The notes beneath the pieces are model-generated. The model ran no database searches, was not told the DNA's origin, and was given only the letters and a program-made list of their open reading frames with translations. From the NCBI GenBank assembly GCA_903929755.1, contig CAIYVZ010000084.1, positions 57,860-121,859 on the forward strand: a stretch of 64,000 nucleotides of DNA, written 5' to 3'. The position numbers and the translations under genes were made by a program. Below are positions 52,582 through 62,550 of this stretch, piece by piece (within the stretch, counting starts at the first letter, position 1; every line of letters starts with the position of its first letter). The stretch comes from an uncultured Acidobacteriia bacterium (GTDB taxonomy: Bacteria > Acidobacteriota > Terriglobia > Bryobacterales > Bryobacteraceae).

Positions 52582-53616
52582 ATGATGTTCTTTAACTCCG
52601 CCTCAACCATTCAGGAACTCATGAAGTGTGCGCTCGACCAGCGCAACACGATGGAATGGCTGCAGACCGCCCTGCAGTCCGCCATTACCCTGGAATTCGC
52701 CACTCTGCCGCCCTACCTGACGGCTTTGTGGTCAATCAAAAACGAGAAGCATCCCGTAGCTGTCTCCATCCGCGAAGTTGTTCAGGAAGAGATGCAGCAC
52801 ATGGGGTTCGCCTGCAATATGCTCACCGCTATAGGTGGACGTCCGCAGCTTGCCGGCCGCGTCCCCACTTACCCGGCGAAAGGTCTCCCCGGCGGCGTCA
52901 TGCCGGATCTTGTGGTTGAAATTGACGGCCTCAATCAGGCCTCACTCACCACCTTCATGACCATCGAGCAGCCCGAAGTTGACGTCGTCACCGGCCAGCA
53001 TGCCCCGCCTTCCACTTCGGACCATTTCGCCACCATCGGCGATTTCTACGACGCGATTGCGGCGGCTTTCGAATCTCTTCAACCCCCGCTGTCACTGGAT
53101 CGCCAGGTCATCGGGCCCCGCACCGGCTGGGCCATCGATAACCTCAGTTCCGTCAAACACGCCATCAGCACCATCAAGGAACAAGGCGAAGGCTCCACCG
53201 GCTCGCCCCTCGATTTCGACCCCAACGACCTCTCCCACTATTACCGCTTCGCCGAGGTCCGCCAGGGGTACAAAATTGTGGAATCACCCGTCGAAAAAGA
53301 CAAGTGGATCTTTGGTGAGGAAGCGGTACCCTTCCCGGAAGTGTGGCCCGCCGGCAAACTCCCGAAGGGCGGCTATGACCGCGACCATGTAACCGGCGCC
53401 GTCGAGCATCTCCTTGACGCCTTCGACAAAACCTACACCCAAATGGTGGATCAGCTCCACGCCACATGGGCTAATGGCGACCAGGCCGCGCTCTGGCGCG
53501 CCATCGAAGCCATGTTCAACATGCAGGAACACGCTCTTGCCCTCATGGCGATTCCCCGTTACGACGGCAAAGGTAACTATGTTCCCCGTTGGCGCTACCT
53601 GGGGCCAGCGGCCTGA
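52582..53616 (+). CDS. Ferritin-like (VioB/RebD-type) protein
   Basis: 344 residues. The N-terminal helical bundle holds a diiron-type set: E38 in SAITLEFATLPPYLTALW, E70-x-x-H73 in EVVQEEMQHMGF and E316-H317 in MFNMQEHALALM. This arrangement (PF12902) is best known from the iminophenyl-pyruvate dimer synthases VioB and RebD of violacein and rebeccamycin biosynthesis, where it joins oxidised tryptophan imines. The middle region (VMPDLVVEIDGLNQASLTTFMTIEQPE ... GEGSTGSPLDFDPNDLSHYYRFAEV) also matches the stand-alone family. No tryptophan oxidase is adjacent, so the substrate is different or unknown. Strongly coupled to the GMC gene. Confidence 0.85.
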   Translation: MMFFNSASTIQELMKCALDQRNTMEWLQTALQSAITLEFATLPPYLTALWSIKNEKHPVAVSIREVVQEEMQHMGFACNMLTAIGGRPQLAGRVPTYPAKGLPGGVMPDLVVEIDGLNQASLTTFMTIEQPEVDVVTGQHAPPSTSDHFATIGDFYDAIAAAFESLQPPLSLDRQVIGPRTGWAIDNLSSVKHAISTIKEQGEGSTGSPLDFDPNDLSHYYRFAEVRQGYKIVESPVEKDKWIFGEEAVPFPEVWPAGKLPKGGYDRDHVTGAVEHLLDAFDKTYTQMVDQLHATWANGDQAALWRAIEAMFNMQEHALALMAIPRYDGKGNYVPRWRYLGPAA

Positions 53617-53634
53617 AGCCTGACAGGAACCCTC

Positions 53635-54093
53635 ATGTCACCTGACAATTATTCCAAAACCTGCCGCGACTGGTATGTTGCCCAGTCCGTAGAACTCGGT
53701 GCCTCCGCCAGTGAAGTCTGGGACGTTATTGGCGGTTTCTACACCATCCACAAATGGCACCCCGATATTGTGCTCTCTGAAGTTCCGGCAGGGCAGACCA
53801 ACACCAACGCTCTTCGGCGCGAACTCACCTTCCCTGGTCAGCCCACTACCACCGAGGAACTGATCATGATGGACAACGCCAATTTCCACTACACCTACCG
53901 CTGGCACGCTGGTCCATGGGGAGAACAGGTCCAGAAGTATGTGGCTTCCATCCGCGTGATTGACATTGAGGACGGGCAACGCTGCATTGTCCAGTGGTCC
54001 TCAACGTTCTACTACTTCGAAGACGCCCTGCATGACTTTTACTGGAATGGTTTTCGAGCCCTCCAGGCGCGCTTTCCCCTAACATCGGAATAA
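53635..54093 (+). CDS. SRPBCC (START/Bet v 1-like) ligand-binding protein
   Basis: 152 residues without signal. The pattern VELGASASEVWDVIGGFYTIHKWHPDI, LRRELTFPGQP, HYTYRWHAGPWGEQVQKYVASIRVIDIEDGQRCIVQWSSTFYY and the final helix FYWNGFRALQARF is the helix-grip fold of the polyketide-cyclase/dehydrase-like SRPBCC group, a closed hydrophobic cavity. In a redox operon it may bind or cyclise an intermediate. The fourth gene, 18 bases after the ferritin-like gene. No conserved catalytic residue can be named. Confidence 0.85.
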   Translation: MSPDNYSKTCRDWYVAQSVELGASASEVWDVIGGFYTIHKWHPDIVLSEVPAGQTNTNALRRELTFPGQPTTTEELIMMDNANFHYTYRWHAGPWGEQVQKYVASIRVIDIEDGQRCIVQWSSTFYYFEDALHDFYWNGFRALQARFPLTSE

Positions 54094-54127
54094 CTTACTT
54101 CATCAGAATTGAAACGGAGACAAAACT

Positions 54128-54511
54128 ATGGGTTCAATGATTGAAATTAACGATACGTTGCAGTTGACCACCGAACAGGGCTTCCCGGCCGACGTCTTCG
54201 ATTTGGCCTGTCACCAACAGAATCCCATCACACTCGATGACGTGAAAGACCGCATCTTTACCTTCAAAAGCAAGCCGAACGCCCGCATCTTCCAGCTCGA
54301 TCCGGTTCGTGTTTATTTCGTCCACAACATCAACGGGAAATGGCTCTTCTGGGGTCACGTCTTCATTCAGTCCATCTCCATCACCAAAGATGACAAAGGC
54401 AACTGGATTACCGGCGGCACTTACAAAGTGACCGAGGTGTACGCCCCAGACTACCAGGAATCCTTCTCCCGCCACGAATCCCCGCCCGGTGCCAGCTTCT
54501 TCGACAGGTAA
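54128..54511 (+). CDS. Small unknown protein, last gene of the GMC operon
   Basis: 127 residues, no signal. GFPADVFDLACHQQNPITLDDVKDRIFTFKSKPNARIFQLDPVRVYFVHNINGKWLFWGHVFIQSISITKDDKGNWITGGTYKVTEVYAPDYQE suggests a compact alpha/beta domain with a conspicuous Trp/His core (WLFWGHVFI). I do not recognise the family. It is 34 bases after the SRPBCC gene with a good ribosome site region (GAAACGGAG just upstream), so it probably belongs to the operon. Confidence 0.75.
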   Translation: MGSMIEINDTLQLTTEQGFPADVFDLACHQQNPITLDDVKDRIFTFKSKPNARIFQLDPVRVYFVHNINGKWLFWGHVFIQSISITKDDKGNWITGGTYKVTEVYAPDYQESFSRHESPPGASFFDR

Positions 54512-54582
54512 CCTGGGCTCTGCTGTAGTTTTCGGATCGCCTCGATATTTTCAAAAAGTGTGTGCGCGCTTCCGTCGCAGGT

Positions 54583-56496
54583 TCACTTCCTGCCTTTTTT
54601 CGCACTGCCCCAAAAGATGAACGTCCCCCGGTTCGTCGATGTCACGATGTCCAGAGCTCCATCGCCATTCAAATCTCCCGCCGAGAACTGAGACCCCACT
54701 CCCGACCGGTTGTGAATCAACTCCGGCACAAACTCTGCACCCCCGGGAGCTTTCTTATTCCGCACCGTCCGGAACCAATACAGCACCGGCTCGCCCCACG
54801 CGTCCGCATCCGTATCGCTCTCCAGATGCGAGAAATGCCGCTTCCCGGTAATGAAGTCCGGAATCCCGTCCCCATCCACATCCGCCGCCAGCCCCGCATG
54901 CATCTCCGAAATGGTCACGTTCCCGGCATTCTTCGTGGCAAAATCATCCATCACGATATGCCGCTCAAAGGTAATCTCACCGCCTACGCGCTTTTGTTCA
55001 AACCAGGCCAGCCCGAAGCCGTGCGCGTTCAGCACGCAGACCACATCGTTCAGCCCATCCCCGTTCACGTCATAGACAGCCATCTCCGCGCCACCCGCGC
55101 CCTCTGACCTCCCCCAACGCCCAAACGCCACCGGATGGTATTTCCAAACACCTTCTCCCGATCCCGCCGCCGGTTGCTCCCACCACCCCGCTGCATTCAG
55201 AACGTCCGGACGTCCGTCGCCATTGATATCCCCCACGCCCAGCCCGTGCGCATAAACAACGCTCGGATCAGAAATCCGGCGCTGCGCCCACGGTTCCGTC
55301 GGTTTCGCCGGATCATACTTCGCGTAGGAATACCCGTTCGCCGTCCCGAAAATCACTTCCGGCCGCCCGTCGCCATCCAGATCCTTCAATAGCGTGATCT
55401 CCGTATTCACGCCCGTCAGCACCGGGTACTTGTCCCACCGCCGGTTCTCACCCCGCGGATTCACATACAGCACCATCGGTCGGCTCTCGGTCGCCAGGAC
55501 ATCGGGCCACCCGTCGCCCGTAAAGTCATAGGCGTAAGTCACCATATTCGGAGTAAACTGGGTCCCCGGCGCATAACTCTGCCCGATGTAAATCTCCTGC
55601 CGCTCCTTGAAATCCGGACCTAGGTAGATATAGGGCCCAGCCACGATATCCGGAATGCCGTCATGGTTGAAGTCCGCAATCGCCGTCCCCCACGCGTAAT
55701 AGAACTCGTCGATCTTCTGCACGCGGAACCGGCTCGACGTCTGCTCCACCGGAATCTTCTGCGAATGCAGGTCCTTGAACGAAACATCCTTGAACCGAAC
55801 CTCGCCGCCCCCTACGAACAGCGCCATCGGACCGTATCCCGACGTATCTTCGGTCGAAACCGGGTCATAATCCACGCCCGTGTTGAGCACAGGCCGCAGA
55901 ATATTCGCGTTCATCATCAGCTCAATCTCATTCCACCCGTCCGCCCGGAACCCCGGAGGCGGAGGTGCCAAGGGAGCCAGCGGGACCGGCAGCGACATCG
56001 GCTTCCCGCCTTTGCCCGCACCACCCCGGCCCGGCCCCCGTCCGCCACCACCACGCCCCGGCGCCGGAGCCGCATTCGCCGCCGGCGCGACCCGAATAAA
56101 CGGCCCTACCGCCGCCAGCTTCGTCCGGCTCAACTCTTTTCCAGCGGCATCCAACGTGACTGAATAACTAAACTCATCGCCCACCGCCAGCGAGAGAAGA
56201 ATCCCTTTCATCCCGGCCCCAGTTTTCTGCGCCCGCAGCAAAACCCCCGTCTTACATTCGCCCTTGCACTGGAACCGCGCAAAGAACCCGACATCCTGCC
56301 ACGATTTCTCACTCACCAGCCATCCCGTGCCCGTGCCGGTGATCTCACCACCGCTGGCGGTCCACTTCGCATCGCCCAGCGGCTTCCACCCCGTCAGGGC
56401 CGAGCCGGTGAACGTGGAGTCCGCGCGGAAATCCGGTACCGGCCCCTGGGCGGAGGCCAGCACGGCCATCAGGAACGGAAGAATTATGCGTCTCAT
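54583..56496 (-). CDS. DUF1080 plus FG-GAP/VCBS repeat secreted protein
   Basis: 637 residues from ATG at 56496 (MRRIILPFLMAVLASAQ signal); a longer frame to 57858 is antisense to the esterase gene and rejected. The N-terminal lectin-like 3-keto-disaccharide hydrolase domain (DUF1080) is at about 20-215 (ADSTFTGSALTGWKPLGDAKWTASGGEITGTGTGWLV), interrupted by a Gly/Pro-rich stretch (APGRGGGGRGPGRGGAGKGGKP). From about 260 a VCBS propeller follows (ADFNHDGIPDIVAGPYIYL, YDFTGDGWPDVLATES, KDLDGDGRPEVIFG, GDINGDGRPDVLNA, YDVNGDGLNDVVCVLN, ADVDGDGIPDFITGK, GDLNGDGALDIVTS). Carbohydrate binding or hydrolysis outside the cell. Divergent from the esterase gene with only 54 bases between starts. Confidence 0.9.
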   Translation of the reverse strand: MRRIILPFLMAVLASAQGPVPDFRADSTFTGSALTGWKPLGDAKWTASGGEITGTGTGWLVSEKSWQDVGFFARFQCKGECKTGVLLRAQKTGAGMKGILLSLAVGDEFSYSVTLDAAGKELSRTKLAAVGPFIRVAPAANAAPAPGRGGGGRGPGRGGAGKGGKPMSLPVPLAPLAPPPPGFRADGWNEIELMMNANILRPVLNTGVDYDPVSTEDTSGYGPMALFVGGGEVRFKDVSFKDLHSQKIPVEQTSSRFRVQKIDEFYYAWGTAIADFNHDGIPDIVAGPYIYLGPDFKERQEIYIGQSYAPGTQFTPNMVTYAYDFTGDGWPDVLATESRPMVLYVNPRGENRRWDKYPVLTGVNTEITLLKDLDGDGRPEVIFGTANGYSYAKYDPAKPTEPWAQRRISDPSVVYAHGLGVGDINGDGRPDVLNAAGWWEQPAAGSGEGVWKYHPVAFGRWGRSEGAGGAEMAVYDVNGDGLNDVVCVLNAHGFGLAWFEQKRVGGEITFERHIVMDDFATKNAGNVTISEMHAGLAADVDGDGIPDFITGKRHFSHLESDTDADAWGEPVLYWFRTVRNKKAPGGAEFVPELIHNRSGVGSQFSAGDLNGDGALDIVTSTNRGTFIFWGSAKKGRK

Positions 56497-56550
56497 TGGC
56501 AGCCAGTATATTCGATCCACCCGACGCGATAGAATCACTCTGATCCTTCT

Positions 56551-58347
56551 ATGAAAAAGCTCCTCCTCGCAGCCGTCCTCTCTCTCGGCGCAGCCTTCGC
56601 CCAGCCACAGCCCGCCAACTTCGGCCCGGACTCCCAGCCGCAGCCCAATGTCGCCAAAGGGACGGTCACCAAAGCCGTCCTCGCCCCCGGCAAGACTTAC
56701 CCCGGCGTCCCGCACGACTATCAGGTCTACGTCCCCGCCAAGGTCGACGCCGCCAAGCCTCTCCCTTACATGGTTTTCCTTGACGGGAGCGGTTACGCCG
56801 GCGACGGTATGCGCGTCCCCGTCGTCCTCGATAACCTGATCGCCAAAGGCGAACTCCCCGCCATGGCCGTCATCTTCGTCAACCCCGGCAATCTCCCCCC
56901 CGCCAATCCCGAAACCCAGCTCGCCCGCTTCTCCCGCGACTGGGAATACGACGATGTCCGCCCCAATTTCTCCCGCTTCCTCATTGAAGAACTCATCCCC
57001 GAAGTCGCCAAGAAGGTGAACCTCTCCACCAACCCTGATGACCACGCCATTGGCGGCACCTCCACCGGAGCCGTTGGCGCTTTCATGGCCGCCTGGTATC
57101 GCCCCGATGTCTTCCACCGCGTCCTCTACTTCATCGGCACCTTCGTCGATATGCGTGGCGCCAACCAGGTCCCCTTCTGGCTCCGGAAAACCGAGCCACG
57201 CCCCCTCCGCATCTTCCTGCAGGACGGCACCGCCGACATCGACTCCTACGCAGGCAACTGGCCCCTCCAGAACCAGTCGATGGACGCCGCCATGAACTTC
57301 TCGGGCTACGACCACAAGTTCGCGCTCTACCCCGGCGAAGCCCACTCCACCCGCCTCGCCTCGGAAGTTATGCCCGACATTCTCCGCTGGCTGTGGCGCG
57401 GCTACCCGGCTTCCGTCTCCCAGAACACGCCCGCGCTGGTTCCCGTGCCCCCCGGCCGTGGTGGACGTGGCGGCGGTGGTCGTGGCCCCAGCTTCCGCCA
57501 GCCCGCTTATAACGTTGTGACGCCGGATAAGCAGTGGGAACCCATCGCCGGCGACTACACCGCCGCAGCGGCCACCGCCGCCAACAAAGCCGGTGACGTC
57601 TTCTTCGTGGATGCCAAAGCTAACCGCATTTACAAGGTTGGAGCCGACGGCAAGCCCGCCGTCTTCAAACAGAACGCCGGTGGCGCGAAAGCTCTGCGCG
57701 GCGGTCCCGATGGTCGTCTCTACGCCATTCAGGCCCCCGGACGCCGCATCGTTTCCTGGGGTGCCGACGGCGCAGAGAAAGCCGTAGCCTCCAACGTAGA
57801 CGGTTTCGACCTCGCCATCGCCCAGAACGGCAATATTTATTTCACTGACCCGGTCCACAAGACCGTTGTCCTGATTGACGCTAAAGGTCAGCGCCGGACT
57901 GTTTACTCAGGCGGCGGCATTGAGGCACCCACCGCCCTGGCTCTCACTCCCGACCACGCGTTCCTTAACGTGGTGGACGCCAAGACCCGCGAACCCTGGT
58001 CCTTCCGCGTCGCCGCCGATGGGAGCCTGGAACACGGAGCCCCCTTCTTCCGCATGGAGACCTCCGAACAGAATCGTCTGGACACCGCCCTTGAAATCGC
58101 GGTCGATAACTCCGGCAACATGTACCGCGGGACGATTATGGGCATCGAAATGGAGAGCGCCAGCGGCCGCATGGACATGATCCTGAACCCGCCGAAGTAC
58201 GGCAGCGTGGTCAGCCACGTAGCTTTCGGGGGCCCGGACCGCGACTGGCTCTATGCGGTCGAAGACGGCAAACTCTACCGCCGCCAGACCAAACGCAAAG
58301 GCGCCGCCGCCTGGGAACCCGTCAAGCCTCCCCAGCCGTCGCTGTAA
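56551..58347 (+). CDS. Fusion of an esterase-type alpha/beta-hydrolase and an SMP-30-like beta-propeller
   Basis: 598 residues with signal peptide (MKKLLLAAVLSLGAAFAQ). Residues about 40-290 form an esterase-D/ferric-enterobactin-esterase-like hydrolase, with nucleophile S171 in GGTSTGAVGAFMAAW and a His in GEAHSTRLA. A Gly/Arg linker (RGGRGGGGRGPS, about 305-320) leads to an SMP-30/gluconolactonase-type propeller (about 330-590: VFFVDAKANRIYKVGADGKPAVF, GPDGRLYAIQAPGRRIVSW, GNIYFTDPVHKTVVLIDAKG, VDNSGNMYRGTIMGIEM). The natural reaction may be sugar-ester plus lactone hydrolysis. A comparable Gly-rich linker occurs in the divergent DUF1080 protein. Confidence 0.9.
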   Translation: MKKLLLAAVLSLGAAFAQPQPANFGPDSQPQPNVAKGTVTKAVLAPGKTYPGVPHDYQVYVPAKVDAAKPLPYMVFLDGSGYAGDGMRVPVVLDNLIAKGELPAMAVIFVNPGNLPPANPETQLARFSRDWEYDDVRPNFSRFLIEELIPEVAKKVNLSTNPDDHAIGGTSTGAVGAFMAAWYRPDVFHRVLYFIGTFVDMRGANQVPFWLRKTEPRPLRIFLQDGTADIDSYAGNWPLQNQSMDAAMNFSGYDHKFALYPGEAHSTRLASEVMPDILRWLWRGYPASVSQNTPALVPVPPGRGGRGGGGRGPSFRQPAYNVVTPDKQWEPIAGDYTAAAATAANKAGDVFFVDAKANRIYKVGADGKPAVFKQNAGGAKALRGGPDGRLYAIQAPGRRIVSWGADGAEKAVASNVDGFDLAIAQNGNIYFTDPVHKTVVLIDAKGQRRTVYSGGGIEAPTALALTPDHAFLNVVDAKTREPWSFRVAADGSLEHGAPFFRMETSEQNRLDTALEIAVDNSGNMYRGTIMGIEMESASGRMDMILNPPKYGSVVSHVAFGGPDRDWLYAVEDGKLYRRQTKRKGAAAWEPVKPPQPSL

Positions 58348-58397
58348 GCAAGACGTGTGCGTTGCGCGCAGTGGAGGAATGGAGTAGGATATGGAGT

Positions 58398-58667
58398 ATG
58401 GCTACCGTCACTAAGCCGCTGAACATCAAGGATGCGGAAGTTTACCAACTTGCGCGCGAACTGGCTGGCCTTACCGGCGAGTCCCTAACCGACGTGGTCC
58501 GCCATTCCCTGCGCGAACGCTTGCAACGCGAGCGTCAATCTAATCCTGACCCTATTTGGCTGGAACGCCTCCGCGAGATCTCTGATCGTTGCGCCGCCCG
58601 CCCAGTCATTGACCCTCGTTCGGACGACGATCTGGTCGGCTACGACGAGCACGGCCTGCCCAACTAA
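58398..58667 (+). CDS. vapB: VapB-type antitoxin
   Basis: 89 residues, chosen at ATG 58398 preceded by GGAGT. KPLNIKDAEVYQLARELAGLTGESLTDVVRHSLRERLQRERQ is the PSK/Rv0623-type ribbon-helix-helix antitoxin opening. The middle and C-terminal part (DPIWLERLREISDRCAARPVIDPRSDDDLVGYDEHGLP) is the toxin-neutralising tail with the typical D-D-D-L-V-G-Y-D-E-x-G-L ending. It is followed four bases later by the VapC gene. Normally self-repressing with VapC. Confidence 0.93.
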   Translation: MATVTKPLNIKDAEVYQLARELAGLTGESLTDVVRHSLRERLQRERQSNPDPIWLERLREISDRCAARPVIDPRSDDDLVGYDEHGLPN

Positions 58668-58671
58668 ATCC

Positions 58672-59067
58672 ATGGTTATCGATACCTCGGCACTAGTTGC
58701 TATCCTCCAGCGCGAACCCGAACGTGATGCCATGCTTTCCGCCCTGGCCCGCGATCCGAAGCGTCTCGTCTCCGCCGTGACCGTCGTCGAAGCGGGCATG
58801 GTTCTCGAAGGTCGCTTCGGTCCTGATGCGCGTGTCGATCTGGAACTCTTTATCTTCCACGCGGGTCTGACGGTTACGCCTTTCGACGGAAGGCAAGCCG
58901 ACGCAGCACTTCGCGCCTGGCGAAAGTTTGGCAAGGGACGCCATCCCGCACAACTAAATTGGGGTGATTGCTTCGTTTACGGTCTCGCGAAAGCCGTTGG
59001 CGAATCTGTGCTGGCGAAAGGTCGCGATTTCCCGCAAACCGACATCCCCATGGTTCCGCTCGCCTGA
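58672..59067 (+). CDS. vapC: VapC-type PIN-domain toxin (ribonuclease)
   Basis: 131 residues. The PIN acidic residues are all present: D4 in VIDTSALVAIL, E40 in SAVTVVEAG, D99 in NWGDCFVYGLAK and an Asp pair near the end (RDFPQTDIPMV). Intact length and catalytic set indicate an active magnesium-dependent RNase that cuts RNA, often initiator tRNA, when VapB is degraded. Start ATG at 58672; the frame extends back to 58609 inside vapB without support. Confidence 0.93.
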   Translation: MVIDTSALVAILQREPERDAMLSALARDPKRLVSAVTVVEAGMVLEGRFGPDARVDLELFIFHAGLTVTPFDGRQADAALRAWRKFGKGRHPAQLNWGDCFVYGLAKAVGESVLAKGRDFPQTDIPMVPLA

Positions 59068-59105
59068 ACTCACAATTCCGCTAAAATGGCATCAGGCGAC
59101 CGCAA

Positions 59106-60331
<1,226 letters not shown>

Positions 60332-60345
60332 GCAGCGCCCGTCCG

Positions 60346-60390
60346 GCAGGCCCCCGCAAGTTCACTCTTGTGCCATTCGCGGGGGCCTGC
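60346..60390. other. Long-loop inverted repeat after mdh
   Basis: A perfect 12-bp stem (gcaggcccccgc at 60346-60357 with gcgggggcctgc at 60379-60390) and a 21-base loop. No T run follows, so it is not a standard intrinsic terminator. It may stabilise the mdh message or act as a processing site before the metallo-hydrolase gene. Confidence 0.5.
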
Positions 60391-60415
60391 TAAAACATAA
60401 TCAAGGAGAATTGTC

Positions 60416-61222
60416 ATCGTCAGGTTTTGCGTGCTGGCCAGCGGCAGTGCGGGAAACTCAGCCTTCCTGGCCACGTCGAAAACCCGTATCCTCATCGATG
60501 CGGGCCTCAGCGTGAAGGAACTGAGCCGTCGCCTCGCCGAAATTGGCGAATCGCCCGAAGACCTGGATGCCGTTCTCATCACCCACGAACACTCCGATCA
60601 CGTCGCGGGCCTCCCTCGCCTCATCCGCTTCCGTGACCGCAAAAAGAAGCCCATCCCCGTCTACCTCTCCCGCCTGACTGCTCCGGTAATCGACTGGACC
60701 AACCCCGATGGCCAGAAGACCGAAATCCCGTCCGTTGTTGAGCAGTTTCAGGCCGGATCCGGCTGGATGATCGGCAATATCGCGGTCCAAAGCTTCACCA
60801 TCCCGCATGACGCCATTGACCCCGTCGGCTATACGTTTATGGCTGAAGGCGTCAAAGTCGGCGTCGCCACCGACTTGGGCTACGTCACGGAATCCCTCCG
60901 CCAGCACCTCCGCCGCGTCCAAATGCTGCTCCTCGAATCGAATCACGATCTCGACATGCTCAAAGTCGGACCCTACCCGTGGAGCGTCAAGCAGCGCGTG
61001 ATGGGCCGCAACGGCCACCTGTCCAACGACAGTACCTGCGACTTTCTGCAGAATGACCTCGATTCGGGCGTCCAAACCCTGATCCTTGGCCACTTGAGCG
61101 AACACAACAACCACCCAGAAATCGTCCGGGTCGGAGCTGGCCAGACGCTGGAAAAGCGCGGCCTGACCCCGAACCTGATCATCGCCGAACAAAAACAAAA
61201 GACTGAGGTTTTCACCGCTTGA
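60416..61222 (+). CDS. MBL-fold metallo-hydrolase (WalJ/YycJ type)
   Basis: About 268 residues. It starts with the family opening VRFCVLASGSAGNSAFL and has HEHSDH (zinc HxHxDH) at about residue 60, plus ESNHDLDMLKVGPYPWSVKQRVMGRNGHLSN and LGHLSEHNNHPE with the remaining ligands. It hydrolyses phosphodiester or nucleic-acid substrates in the YycJ group. Start: AAGGAG at 60403-60408 points to the ATC at 60416 at a normal distance, and that gives the standard MRFCVLASGS-like beginning; a GTG at 60431 would remove the first strand. If ATC is not used, translation from 60431 is the fallback. Overlaps purB by four bases. Confidence 0.85.
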   Translation: MVRFCVLASGSAGNSAFLATSKTRILIDAGLSVKELSRRLAEIGESPEDLDAVLITHEHSDHVAGLPRLIRFRDRKKKPIPVYLSRLTAPVIDWTNPDGQKTEIPSVVEQFQAGSGWMIGNIAVQSFTIPHDAIDPVGYTFMAEGVKVGVATDLGYVTESLRQHLRRVQMLLLESNHDLDMLKVGPYPWSVKQRVMGRNGHLSNDSTCDFLQNDLDSGVQTLILGHLSEHNNHPEIVRVGAGQTLEKRGLTPNLIIAEQKQKTEVFTA

Positions 61223-62529
61223 TAGCTCGTTATACCCGCCCCGAAATGGGAGCCGTCTGGACCGACCAGAACAGATTTCAGCAATGGCTGGAAGTTGAAC
61301 TCGCCGCCTCCGAAGCCCTCGCCGAAATGGGCGTCGTGCCTGTGGAAGACGCGCGACTGCTGCGCGAGCACGCCGGTTTCAGTGTTGAGCGCTGCCTCGA
61401 AATTGAAAAGATCACGCGCCACGACGTGATCGCCTTCACCACTGCGGTTGCCGAATCCATGGCCGCCGCCGGCCACGCGCAAGCCTCCCGCTGGTTCCAT
61501 TACGGCATGACGTCAAATGACGTCGTGGATACCGGACAGGCTCTGCAAATCCGCCAGGCCGCCGGCATCGTTATGGCTGGCCTGAAGAATCTCCAGGCCG
61601 TTCTCAAACGCCGAGCGCTTGAATTCCAGCACGCCGTGCAAATCGGCCGGACCCACGGTGTCCACGCCGAACCCGTCACCTTTGGCCTGAAACTTGCCAT
61701 CTGGTACGAAGAAGCCGGACGTAATATCAAGCGGCTCGAAGCTGCTACTGAGGATCTTCGCGTCGGCAAGATCTCCGGCGCCGTGGGAACGTTTGCCCAC
61801 ATTGGCCCCGCCGCCGAAGAGGCCATCTGCTCGCGCCTCGGCCTGTATCCCGCGCCCGTGGCCTCCCAGGTGATCCAGCGCGACCGCCACGCGCAGTTCA
61901 TCGCCACGCTCGCCACCCTCACCTCGCTGTGCGAGAAGATCGCCCTCGAAGTCCGCCACCTGCAACGCACCGAAGTTCGTGAAGCCAGCGAATACTTCGC
62001 ACGAGGGCAAAAAGGCTCCTCGGCGATGCCCCACAAGAAGAACCCCATCGTCAGTGAGCAGATCTGCGGCCTCGCCCGTGTGGTCCGCGCCAACGCTCAG
62101 GCTGCCTGGGAGAACAACGCCCTCTGGCACGAACGCGACATCTCCCACTCCTCGGTCGAGCGCGTCATCCTGCCCGATTCCACCATCCTGGCCGACTACC
62201 TCCTCGAAAAGACCCGCGACCTGGTGGACCGTATGTTTGTCTACACGGAGCGCATGCGCCGGAACGTGGATCTCACCCAGGGCCTGGTCTTCTCCGGCCA
62301 GCTCCTCCTCGATCTCTCCGCCGCCGGCATGCTCCGCGAGGACGCCTACCGAGTCGTCCAGCAGTTGGCCATGGACGCCTGGGACAACGAATCTGATTTC
62401 CGCGCCTCCGTGGAAGCCAACGCCGAAATCACCGCCCTGGTGCCCAAAGAAAAGCTCGTGGAAACCTTCTCGGTGGAACGCCAGCTCAAGCACGTGGACG
62501 CCATCTTCGAGAGAGTTTTCGGCGCCTGA
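61219..62529 (+). CDS. purB: Adenylosuccinate lyase
   Basis: 436 residues from TTG at 61219, overlapping the metallo-hydrolase stop. Catalyses two elimination steps of purine nucleotide synthesis. The fumarase/aspartase-superfamily signature [27 protein letters not shown] is intact, preceded by [18 protein letters not shown] and [14 protein letters not shown]; the start [33 protein letters not shown] is the usual one. Translation is probably coupled to the upstream gene. Confidence 0.96.
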   Translation: MIARYTRPEMGAVWTDQNRFQQWLEVELAASEALAEMGVVPVEDARLLREHAGFSVERCLEIEKITRHDVIAFTTAVAESMAAAGHAQASRWFHYGMTSNDVVDTGQALQIRQAAGIVMAGLKNLQAVLKRRALEFQHAVQIGRTHGVHAEPVTFGLKLAIWYEEAGRNIKRLEAATEDLRVGKISGAVGTFAHIGPAAEEAICSRLGLYPAPVASQVIQRDRHAQFIATLATLTSLCEKIALEVRHLQRTEVREASEYFARGQKGSSAMPHKKNPIVSEQICGLARVVRANAQAAWENNALWHERDISHSSVERVILPDSTILADYLLEKTRDLVDRMFVYTERMRRNVDLTQGLVFSGQLLLDLSAAGMLREDAYRVVQQLAMDAWDNESDFRASVEANAEITALVPKEKLVETFSVERQLKHVDAIFERVFGA

Positions 62530-62550
62530 GTTTTCGGAAGCTAAGCCGGG

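Noticed and set aside
54583..57858. Open frame of 1091 codons on the minus strand
   Set aside because: Only the part from 56496 down encodes the DUF1080/VCBS protein; the remainder is antisense to the esterase gene.
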